Assembly (NCBI GenBank): GCA_021186555.1
Contig: JAJKFL010000004.1
Location: 8,236,001 to 8,300,000 of the forward strand
From: Reticulitermes speratus
Lineage: Eukaryota; Arthropoda; Insecta; Blattodea; Rhinotermitidae
Direction: 5' to 3'
Length of the DNA: 64,000 nucleotides
In this document: piece by piece, positions 55,317-64,000 of the stretch
How the letters are laid out: the number at the start of each line of letters is the position of its first letter
How positions within the stretch are numbered: the stretch's first letter is position 1
Program-made: the position numbers and the translations under genes
The notes under the pieces: generated by a model
What the model saw: the letters and a program-made list of their open reading frames with translations, nothing else
Told to the model about the DNA's origin: nothing
The model's database searches: none

Positions 55317-55845
55317 GCATTTATCTATCACTATCTGTCTATTCATCCATCCATCAATCTGTCTGTCTATCTATCTGTCTATCTACCTATCTACCTACTA
55401 TCTATCTATCTATCTATCTATCTATGTATTTATCTACCATTATCTGTCTATTCATCCATCCATCAGTCTGTCTGTCTATCTATCTATCTATCTATTTATG
55501 TATCTATTTATCATTGTCATTATCTGTCCATCCATCCATAAATCAATCTATCTATCTCACTACCTATCTGTCATCTATCTATCTATCTATCTACCTATCT
55601 GTCATTATCATACCTATCTATCTTTCTGTCATTATTATTTCCTTTTATCCATCCATCCGTCTGCTGTGTATCTATCTATCTATCTGTGTATCTATCTGTC
55701 TGTCTATCTATCTTATCTATCTATCTATGTACCTATCTATCTACCTATGTATCATCTATCTATCTATGTATCTATCTACCTATCTATATATCTTATCTGT
55801 CCATACATCAATCTATCTATATATCTATCTATCTACCTAAGTAAC
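55116..55845. repeat. TATC tetranucleotide microsatellite, about 730 bp
   Basis: ATCT/TATC repeats with GTCT, CATC and CACT variants. Two overlapping long frames rich in Leu, Ser and Tyr run through it and are artefacts. Confidence 0.97.
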
Positions 55846-56039
55846 TAAGTCTCTAGAGCTCTAAGAAAATGTGAGCATATAGTCTGACAGATATCGTGGC
55901 AAGCCTTCAGTCCCTATGGCTGTTTGAACAGGTTTGAACGTCAGATAAGTGTATGAGCTACAAATTTAATTGTGCTTTGTCGGATATTAGGTGTGCAACT
56001 AATGGCATTGTAAAGTGTTTTATTACTTATTTAACTAAC

Positions 56040-56125
56040 GAATTCCATCATAAACTCTTTCCTTCAGTTTTCCCAACCAAAATCCTGTATGCCTTTTTCT
56101 TTTCCCCATGTGTGCCACATTTCCC
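56040..56125 (-). mobile_element. LINE fragment (family 2)
   Basis: In minus-strand frames: HVAHMGKRKRHTG and, with a frame change, GFWLGKLKERV. This corresponds to the conserved GHVARMGE...AYRILVGKPEGK tail. Only about 30 residues remain. Confidence 0.6.
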
Positions 56126-56189
56126 ACCCATTTGATCGTCTTTCAGTTCAGTATCTGAATATTATTTGGCGATGAGTACATTACATGAA

Positions 56190-56445
56190 GGCATCCGGGA
56201 TGGCGTAGTTGTTACGGGCCGGAGAGATCTGAAATCGAATTCCGCTGTGGTAAGATCTCCCTTGCCCGTCAAGACCGGTCCCGGGGACAACCCAGCCTCC
56301 TTCACAATGGCTACTAGGTCTTTTCTGGGGGTAAAGCGGCCGGAGCGTGGTGCTGACCACCCAAATCCTTCTAGTGCCGGGTAGGAGCTATACACCTTTG
56401 CCTGCGTAGGCATGTCACTGGTAGACCTTTACCTTTATTTTATAA
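56190..56445 (+). mobile_element. SINE family A, full length
   Basis: Head CATCCGGGATGGCGTAGTTG with an eroded B box (AAATCGAATTCC). Body GTCAAGACCGGTCCCGGGGA, AAAGCGGCCGGAGCGTGGTG. Tail ACCTTTACCTTTA. Confidence 0.8.
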
Positions 56446-57714
56446 TATAGCTCGTCATTATGCAATTTTCTCCAGTCTCCTGTTACTTCCTGTCTCATAG
56501 ACCCAAAGATTCTGGATCTAATGATAGCTGGCATTTTCGGAATTTGTGCTACTTATAATTTCTTCATGCATCACTTCTGGTTTCTTAGTGTCATTACCAA
56601 ATATTCGGATGTTACCACAATCTCAAAGGGCTTATCTCCTATTTTATGTTCTCCTGTCTTTTTTAAGGAAACATTAGCATATCCTTAGATTCGGCAGCGT
56701 AGACTTTAGGCCAACATCCTTAATAGTGATGAATAGATCTTCTTATCTTTTACGGACTAATATTTATTGCAATTGACACGGGATATTAATGTAATCCTAG
56801 TTTTACAATAATAATAATGCAATGTATAATAATATAAATCTTCGGAATTAATCAAACTGTAACTGTTTTCTACTTGCGAGACACTTTCTCATTTTCATTT
56901 CAATATGTTGTCGCCTTCAAACATAATAGAATTTCTGCCCAGAACTGTACTGTACAGAGTTACGGAGCGAGGGTAAATGTAGTCATGTTTTTAACAAATT
57001 GCATATTGTATAGGGGCTGAAATTTGTTATTGCAGAATATAAGGGGGTAGTTTGAGAGATATCTGTTATTAGAATTCTGACCGTAAGAAGAAATATAGGC
57101 GGAAGGTTGGCATGTACGTACATTCAAATGCAAGAAAAGGGGGCTTTTAGGAGAGGATAAAAAAACAGACGAAAAGAGAATCAGGAGGGATACAACACAA
57201 TGACAGCATCTCAGACGGGATTATTATTCCATTTACTGTAAGCTAGGAGGATCCGATCTACCTGAAGCGATCTTGCGTGCGTGCGTGTGTGTGTATGTGT
57301 CTTTTTGTGTGCCTGGGTTCAGTCCTACAATTGAAAGGGTGGAAGCGTGTAGGGGGAAGATTGAAAGTAAAAGAATTTATTTTCCGGGGATACAGAAATA
57401 TCTCATTCCATTCTGTTTTGTGTTGCTGCTACAGGCTTTCAGCATACCGAATTTCGCTGTGACTATTCGACATTGAAAATATTATAGTAGGTCTAATAAC
57501 ACTTAGATTTAAATAGTCGTCAAAAGTCGCGTCGAAGTTACCGATAGTATTCAAAGCAATTGGTTTATATAAACCTATTTTAAGCCTAAAAAGCGCTGAA
57601 ATTTTCTCACGTAACGTTTTATGAGCTACTTGTAATTTCCATCTTAAACAATGGTTATTTCCTTAAAACTCATTAACAGATATGTCTGTAATTAAGATGC
57701 TGTGTATTTATTGT
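56446..57714. other. No gene recognised
   Basis: A GTGCGTGCGTGTGTGTGT tract lies near 57272-57300. Otherwise unique AT-rich sequence. Confidence 0.45.
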
Positions 57715-58185
57715 TTTAAGGAAGAAACTACTAAAGTGCTACATTTGGAGCATAGCTTTTTATGGTGCTGAAACGTGGACACTTCGGAAAGTAGATCAGA
57801 AGTATCTGGAAAGTTTTGAAATGTGGTGCTGGAGAAGGATGGAGAAGATCAGTTGGACCGATCGTGTGAGAAATGAAGAAGTATTACATGGAGTCAAGGA
57901 GGAGAGGAATATCGTACATACAATAAAAAGAAGAAAGGCTAAATGGATTGGTCACATCTTGCGTTAGGAACTGCCTTCTGAAACACGTGATTGAAGGAAA
58001 GATAGTGGGAAGGGTGGAAGTAAGGGGAAGGCCAGGAAGAAGACGTAAGCAGCTACTGGATATCCTTAAGGAAAAGAGAGGATACTGGAAACTGGAAGAG
58101 GAAGCACTAGATCGCACTCTGTGGAGAACTCGCTTTGGAAGAGGCTACGGACCTGTCGTAAGACAGACTACAGAATGAATGAGTT
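57715..58185 (+). mobile_element. LINE 3' end (family 1), one-base frameshift
   Basis: The frame reads KCYIWSIAFYGAETWTLRKV, MWCWRRMEKISWTDRVRNEE and RRKAKWIGHILR, then one extra T at about 57965 shifts it. ORF 57948-58178 resumes with NCLLKHVIEGKIVGRVEV, GRRRKQLLDILKEKRGYW and FGRGYGPVVRQTTE. The single indel suggests this is the youngest family 1 copy here. Confidence 0.9.
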
Positions 58186-58389
58186 AATAAAACAATCAAT
58201 CAATGCTTATTTATTGGTGGGAGCCAAAGCCTTTTTTAAGTCCTGGAAGTAAAATTCAGGCTTCGAAGACTTAAATCCCTACGTACCATGAAGAAGGCTT
58301 GCTGCTATGATGGACACTCGTCTTCAGGAAACCTTCACGGTTGCGAGATTTGTGTTTCTGAAGGCTGATAATTCAAGTCTTCTGTGATG
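58186..58389. other. Spacer with a possible type 3 scrap
   Basis: AGAAGGCTTGCTGCTATGA near 58293 resembles the complement of type 3 sequence. Confidence 0.3.
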
Positions 58390-58470
58390 TTACGCTGTGC
58401 TTTTGTTGGGTAGTTTTCGACGTTTGAAATGATCGTCGTTTATTTACCTTCAGCATCAAGCAGTCCAAGA
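58390..58470 (-). mobile_element. Possible Penelope-like type 3 fragment
   Basis: Minus strand: GATGCTGAAGGTAAATAAAC, TTTCAAACGTCGAAAACTAC, CACAGCGTAACATCACAG. It has the type 3 order with the ribozyme core degraded (CTGAAGG, CAAAC). Confidence 0.35.
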
Positions 58471-58964
58471 GGAACCCTCTTCTTTCATGACATTGCACTG
58501 ACATCGAAAGCAATACGATCGGTCAAAAAGTCTGTTGCTTCGTAACAAAGATTCTTCACCGTCTTGGTTGTTGTCTGGAAGACGCACAACAACATACCCC
58601 GACGAAGGTTACCCTCCAATAAAGCGGATATTGCCTGCTCATTCTGTTACAAGTGTCAATTTAGTCGTGGTCACTTATATACGAGACTTCAGCTTTATTG
58701 AACGCTAGACAACACTAGACACTTAAGTGAACAAAATAAATCACTTCATTGCACTACAAGCAGAATCCAATTGTGGAAAGAAGAACGAACTGCGCCAGTG
58801 TTTAAGGCAAAGTGAAATACACTTGCTCTTCCATTTTTAATACACAAATAGTTGTGTTCAGTGACAAGCTTATTTGTATTAGCCCTTTGTTCCTATGTCA
58901 CGTCATTTCGCTTCTTACTCGGTTAATTCCTGTCGTTGTTTGGTATGCAGGGGTATAATACCGT
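58471..58964. other. No feature recognised
   Basis: Unique sequence. Confidence 0.4.
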
Positions 58965-59195
58965 GATGGTCCAGTATAGTGTAGTCGTTATAGCGACTCA
59001 TTACTGCCTGGAAGGTATAGGGATCTAATCCCTGCGGTGGCGAAATTTTCCGCAATCTTCCAGCTCGGTCCACCCATCCTCATGTACAATATGTATCGGA
59101 TCCTGTTTTGGCTCACACATGGAGACTTACTTTCAGTTTGCCTGATGTATGAAGCCATTGTTCCTCGCCCGTATCTTTACGTTTTCTAAAATGGG
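58965..59195 (+). mobile_element. SINE family A, diverged
   Basis: Head GGTCCAGTATAGTGTAGTCG with B box TAGGGATCTAATCCC. Body TCTTCCAGCTCGGTCCACCC. The 3' half is poorly conserved. Confidence 0.68.
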
Positions 59196-60499
59196 TAAGA
59201 CTCGTGTAATGAATTTTAATCTCGGTTTTAGCAGCCACCGACCTAATACTGATATGGTTCGACGTTTTTCATAAATTTTCAATTAGTTCTCCTTTCATGT
59301 TTTTGGCTAAAGGGTTTTTGATGTGGAGTTATTGTATTACGGATCTGTGAATGTTAGATGTTGCTGCAGGCTATGTTATAGGCACTCGAAACGCAGGTAT
59401 AGGCATGTGATGTCCTTTGAAAGCTCGTAGGTTAAGTGGTATTGATTTTAAATTTAAACATTCAGAATTGCTTTAATTGAAGGTTACAGAATTCCTAAAG
59501 AAATCCTGAAATGAATACTGTGCTTTGGTATGTTATATTCGATGTCCTGCTATAAGTTGATGGACGTTTCGGAGAAATGTCTGCACGTTTACATGCCACC
59601 AGATAGTGACATATCCTGAAAGACAATATTATTTCTTGTCAACTCTGTTATAACTTAATGTATTAGTACTTATTCCTGAAAACCAGACAAAGGAGATGTT
59701 GAATTATTGATAATGTTTTTTTATATATTCGTCTAAACAAAAATTTTTCTTGTGTCAAATAAGTGGAGCTTATGTGAGCATGATAAATGTCTACAAACTG
59801 TCAAAGGAAGGACTCCAAACTAGACAAACATTAATATATAAATACAGGTGGAACTGTAATACTAAAATCGAATGTAGAGAAAAGTATGTGAAATGGTAGT
59901 CTTAACTGCGAAAGAATATTGAAAACCGGCAAGCTTTTCTTTTAAAAGTGAGGATAAACTTTACAGAAATGCATCGGAACATCGAGTTTCTTGACTTTTA
60001 TCGTGAACATAGAGGAAGGAATAGGTCTACAAACCGAAATTGTGTTAGGTTTGTGTCAGTCATGAAGTCCGACATTAGAGAAATTTATGGACGGATCCGT
60101 CGAGAACGACTCACAGAACCCAGCAATTTTATGGAACACAGTTTGGGACCGACCGAGAAGCCATTAAGGCGCTGTAGTTAATTACTTGCGGAGCGAAGGG
60201 AATCATTCCCGCATTTGTCCGGCGGCTTTACTAAACCAGCAAACACCTCTGCACGACAGCCTCGCTGCTATAAATACCTCCACATCGACGTCTTCTGCTG
60301 TCCCCAGGCCAGGGGAAAGCCTGATTCGACATTATATTTGTGTTATCTGTCTCTATGTCTTCATCATTTATGTTTGTAACAAAGTGCTAGTTTCAAAGTC
60401 TGTGCCCTCTCTCTCTCTCTTCATCCTAGTGACTTTAAAGCTACTCTCTGTAATTAATTATGTTTCTATGTACTAAATAACTCATTCTTTTCATATATA
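59196..60499. other. Stretch with an unassigned 77-codon frame
   Basis: The frame 59948-60181 (MRINFTEMHRNIEFLDFYRE to RRCS) is charged and not repetitive, but I do not recognise it. A CT tract lies at about 60405-60420. No other feature. Confidence 0.25.
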
Positions 60500-60989
60500 T
60501 AGTGGAACCTCGAACGTCGAACACATCCGTTCCAGGAGACGGTTCTACTTTCAAGTTGTTCGACTTTCGAGTTAAATTTCCCCATAAGAAATAATGTAAA
60601 TTGAATTAATCCGTTCCAGACCCCCAAAATTTACCCAATATAAATAAAACATTTTAAGTGCCTATTTCATAAAGATCATAATGATAAAACAAGAATATTT
60701 AATTTCAATAATTGAAAATTTTTATTTATAATAGTACATACATAAAAAATATTGTATAATAATCAATCAATAATAATAGTAGGAGGGATATTACTGTTCA
60801 CTGGAAGGTGAATTACCCTTCTTTCATCTGGACCAAGCAGAGAGAGAAGGCGACCACGTGACGACCACGTGATTCTTTGTTCGACTTTCGAGTTTTTGTT
60901 CGAGTTTCAAAACCGGATTTTCCTCGAAATTTTTGTTCGAGTTTCAAGTTGTTCGAACATCAAACCGTTCGAAGTTCGAGGGTCCACTG
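60500..60989. mobile_element. Pogo/Tigger-like MITE, 490 bp, TA TSD
   Basis: The left end AGTGGAACCTCGAACGTCGA and the right end (complement) CAGTGGACCCTCGAACTTCG form terminal inverted repeats, with TA at both edges. Sub-terminal repeats such as GTTCGACTTTCGAGTT recur at both ends. No coding capacity. TIR style and TSD suggest a pogo/Tigger relative; the first base of the left TIR is changed. Confidence 0.75.
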
Positions 60990-61036
60990 TACTTATTTTT
61001 ACTTAGCCTGCGTAACATCTCTTAATATGCTGATAT

Positions 61037-61319
61037 GGTAGCCGGCATAACGTAGTTGGTACAGCAGCTTGCTACGGGCTGGAGGGTTCGAGGTTCGAAC
61101 CCCGTTACGGGCGAGAGTTTTTCCCGTTCATCCAGACTGGTTTCGAGGCCCACCCAGCCTCCTTTATAAGTTGTAGCGAGTCTCGTTCCCGGGGGTAAAA
61201 CGGTCGGGGCGTGACTTTGACGGCCCCATCTACTGCCGATGATGTGAATGAGTAGATCGATACCTCTAAAAACCGTTTGTGCCTTCATGGCACCTTAGGA
61301 GTGACCTTTACCTTTAACG
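61037..61319 (+). mobile_element. SINE family A, best-preserved copy
   Basis: TGCTGATAT (61028-61036) and TGCTGACAT (61320-61328) are the probable TSD with one change. The head has A box ATAACGTAGTTGG and B box GGTTCGAACCCC. Body CCAGACTGGTTTCGAGGCCC, GGGGGTAAAACGGTCGGGGC. Tail TGACCTTTACCTTTA. Confidence 0.9.
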
Positions 61320-61457
61320 TGCTGACATTTTACTACGACAAGTTTTTAGACCCCCGTCCAGTCCCAAAACTAGAGTACAAACCATTTTCTACCTTGTATA
61401 AGTGTAGATATGACAATCTACAAGGGTATAATTTTGCTTGTTGCCTTGTGGGATTGT

Positions 61458-61684
61458 GAGACTTGGTCCCCTCTAAGAAGGGGAACTAAAAGGTGGCTGA
61501 AGAAAATTGTATAAATTAGAGCTTTATGATTTGTACTGCTGGCCAGATATACTTCCGCTATAAAATCAAGAAGGGTGAATGTGGCGGGGTATATGCAAGT
61601 CATAGGGGAGAAGAGAACTGCATACAGAGTTTTGGTAGGAAACCCTGAAGGAATGATACCATTTGGAATACCTATGCGTAGTTT
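61458..61684 (+). mobile_element. LINE fragment (family 2)
   Basis: The plus strand reads ELYDLYCWPDILPL and, after a frame change, KSRRVNVAGYMQVIGEKRTA, YRVLVGNPEGMIPFGIP. This aligns in order with the tail at 13394-13640. It is 5'-truncated and dead. Confidence 0.82.
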
Positions 61685-61887
61685 CATGTGTTTAGTTAGT
61701 TTTAAACATTTTATCTGATTGGTTACAATCTAAAGGCACTTTGTCGGAACGTAAGGATAATATTTTGTGGTCTTCTGGTTTATGGTGACGTGTATTGTGC
61801 CTATGTAGTGCGTTATAGGTACTGGAATACCTGACTTTACATTTCAGAATTCTGTGATCGTGTTCCTTGCCATCTTGAAACCTCATA

Positions 61888-62296
61888 AATAATAATAATA
61901 ACCATGGCTCAACAGCCCTATATGGGCTCGGGCCTCCTCTTTCCGAGGTTACTGGGTCGTGCGCATTCGTGGCAGTTGATGACTGAACAACTGGCCGCGC
62001 TGCTGTTCTATCGATCCTGATGTGACCGCCAGAGCCATCTGGCAAGCAGTCAGGAGACTTGGGTGAGAAATGGAGGCTTTGAATTTAGCTTACGAAACAT
62101 TTCTATTCATGCCCGTAATGTTCTTTTACATGCCGTAAATCTACGACATGGGACCGACGGCTTTACTTCCCCTCCGAAGGAAGTTGTGCTCCGGATTTTT
62201 ATCACCCTTAAAATTCCATCGACCTCGGTCGGGATCGAACCCGTGAACCTTGGGTCCAGTGGCGAGCACGCTAACCACTAGTCCACCGAGGTCGAC
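61888..62296 (-). mobile_element. SINE family D with 14-bp TSD
   Basis: It is flanked by CTTGAAACCTCATA (61874-61887) and CTTGAAACCCCATA (62297-62310). The minus-strand head has TGGTTAGCGTGCTCGCC and B box ACGGGTTCGATCCCG. A central part contains TTCCTTCGGAGGGGAAGTAA and TGTCGTAGATTTACGGCATG, strings I associate with a widespread invertebrate SINE domain that I cannot name with certainty. The tail GGGCTGTTGAGCCATGG is the same as in family B. Confidence 0.88.
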
Positions 62297-62310
62297 CTTG
62301 AAACCCCATA

Positions 62311-62850
62311 CTTCAAGTAATAAATAAGGCTAGGGGGAAATATTAAAAAAATAAAAATTTCAGGGCAGAATTAGAAGCTACAATTTATAATTCGTGTTGT
62401 TTCTGTTTAGTTTACTATGACGGTTTTTTTAAACATTCTTACCCTGTTACTTGTCTTTGTTCTGTGTGCTAAAATTTGTGGGATATAACTTTGCAGGCTG
62501 CTTCTGTGTTCTTCGTATTGCAATCAGTGGCGTAAAGCGATTGCAAAAAAACTAATGCTTTTTATTCTTCTTTTGTCATTATTTATCTTATTTTATTTCC
62601 ATATTAGGCAGGTGTTATAGAATTTGTCTGGTAATAACTGTAATATAGCTTTAGTAAAATGAATGTTACTTTGTTTTATAACTTCGTTTCAGGTATTTAA
62701 TTTTATCTGTTTTTTTTCCCCGAAAGTACGGTCGCACTGCTCTGTAGAAGATTAATAATGTCATACGTGCAAGAAGGTGCAAAGTCTGAGATTTCTACCT
62801 CTAATTTCAATCCATTACGAACAATATATTATTCACATTTGTTGTCGAAA
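62311..62850. other. No feature recognised
   Basis: AT-rich unique sequence. Confidence 0.4.
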
Positions 62851-62907
62851 TTTGAGGCCATTTAATATATTCGTACATGTACATCTAATATATCAAATGG
62901 CCTCAAA
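62851..62907. repeat. 20-bp inverted repeat (hairpin)
   Basis: TTTGAGGCCATTTAATATAT (62851-62870) matches the complement of 62888-62907 at 19 of 20 positions. The loop contains the palindrome GTACATGTAC. It could be a small MITE or a remnant fold-back element. Confidence 0.7.
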
Positions 62908-63204
62908 ATATGTACATGTATATACATTTTATATTAGTGTGTAAAAGTAACCTTATAAATAACTTAAGATATCCGAGGACATTCTTGGAAAATTCTGTGC
63001 TGTTATAATAATAATAACCAGAACTAAAGGAAAGCGATTTATTTATTGATGAAATTTCGAGCTTTGAAAGGAAGAAAAAGAGAAAAGAAATAAAGAAGGC
63101 AGTCATTAAAGTTTGTCATCTCTTTGGGTTGCTTATAAACCGGTGTGTCCAAATGTGTGGCGTTTTTAAAAAAAAATTTGAATAAAGAAAGAATAAAAAT
63201 TAAA
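62908..63204. other. No feature recognised
   Basis: AT-rich spacer. Confidence 0.4.
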
Positions 63205-63300
63205 TTTGTTGTACTCGTTGTTGTTGTTGATGATGATGTTGTTGATAATGATGATTATATTGATGATGATTATGTTGTTCATAATGTTTATGTTGTTGTC
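63205..63300. repeat. GTT/GAT trinucleotide tract
   Basis: Imperfect GTTGTT and GATGAT repeats. Confidence 0.85.
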
Positions 63301-63592
63301 CCGTGATGCTGTAGCCAGCATAATGGCTAGGTTATAAGTTGGACGATCTCGTCTCTAATTCCCAGCAGTATCAAGGGTTTTGCTCTTCTCCGAAACGTCC
63401 AAACCGGCTCTGTGGCTCATCCAGAATCTTATTCAATGGGTATGGGCAGCTCTTTCTCCGTAAGTAAATCTCCCGGGACTTGAGGCTAACCAGTCACTTC
63501 GGTCTAGGGCTGAGTCTGAGAATATGTGGAGCTATACATCCACTCCACTTTTGCGCCTTCATGGCCGGCACACGGACGACTTTACCTTTAGT
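63301..63592 (+). mobile_element. SINE family A, diverged
   Basis: Head GTAGCCAGCATAATGGCTAG, weak B box. Body CTCCGAAACGTCCAAACCGG, TCTTATTCAATGGGTATGG, CTATACATCCACTCC, TTCATGG. Tail GACTTTACCTTTA. Confidence 0.78.
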
Positions 63593-64000
63593 TTACCACA
63601 TTATTATTATTATTTCAAATTTTTTTCTGACTATATAAAAATTTTTTAACCACAAGCTTTTTAATTGATTACACGTATCTGCAATCTATTTTATTCCATA
63701 TGCAGTTGGTGTGCTGCTAGCCGTATAAAACTTAATATTGGTAAAACTAGTATCATTACATGTAATGTGTGCAATTAATTGCAATTAAGAACTATGTGAC
63801 CACGTGTAACTTGTATTAATTCTGTCAGAATGTGGGAGTAATTTTGGGTTCTAAATATTTTTACCACCATGTAGGCTATATGTTTTCACAAACACTAAGT
63901 TAATTACGACCCACACGTGCTTTGACCTATTCATTTTCGACTACTGTTTGTTATTATTGTTATATCACACTGTAGTTAGACGTAGGTCAGAATATATCTG
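63593..64000. other. No feature recognised
   Basis: AT-rich sequence to the window end. Confidence 0.4.

Noticed and set aside
54983..55848. 285- and 241-codon frames
   Set aside because: They are translations of a TATC microsatellite.
61037..61110. Functional tRNA gene
   Set aside because: A and B boxes are present, but it lies at the head of a family A SINE, and the cloverleaf arms do not pair properly.

Overview
This window looks like non-coding nuclear DNA from a large, repeat-rich arthropod genome. The protein fragments (a LINE reverse-transcriptase tail and a mariner-type transposase with the residues HFQQDG) and the tRNA-headed SINEs resemble what I remember from cockroaches, with Periplaneta americana as the best guess. 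That identification is from memory and was not searched. I find no intact host gene, no exon chain I can defend, no rRNA and no functional tRNA. Most long open frames are artefacts of tandem repeats whose unit length is a multiple of three (12, 27, 30, 33 or about 75 bp).

The window has four layers. (1) Tandem arrays cover about 15% of it: 94-177, 2521-3330, 5375-5901, 7800-8879, 15055-15888, 21335-23172, 26050-26675, 27965-28740, 31284-32620, 38305-38521, 43876-44767 and the TATC tract 55116-55845. Several carry higher-order periods (341, 199 and 259 bp). (2) Four tRNA-headed SINE families, labelled A to D here, have more than 20 copies, many with visible target-site duplications (TSDs). (3) There are decayed LINE 3' ends (two families) and internally deleted DNA transposons (two mariner-like, one PIF/Harbinger-like, one pogo/Tigger-like MITE). 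(4) The most interesting layer is a set of fold-back elements that carry hammerhead-ribozyme-like motifs.

These fold-back elements are inverted repeats around the pattern CTGAAGA - stem - GAAA - palindromic ACATGT. The best copies also have a flanking helix that matches by Watson-Crick pairing on both sides of the motif. This is the minimal hammerhead arrangement published for the terminal repeats of Penelope-like retroelements (PLEs). Seven elements in this layer, including one mini-element and two palindromes without an intact core, are flanked by 11-13 bp TSDs, so they moved as compact non-autonomous units without any reverse transcriptase. Several share a 3' tail (AATGCACGGAATGAATAATA and variants). 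One unit is a perfect 212-bp palindrome with no spacer, which encodes the same peptide on both strands. In another, a 19-bp minisatellite has grown out of the element's own arm.

The elements do not act together as a pathway. The links are parasitic: SINE families B and D have different tRNA heads but the same 3' tail, which suggests a shared LINE partner. One SINE-B lineage has a nested module present 0, 1 or 2 times in neighbouring copies. Two mariner relics keep complementary halves of a transposase. Family letters are local labels, and all boundaries were read by eye.
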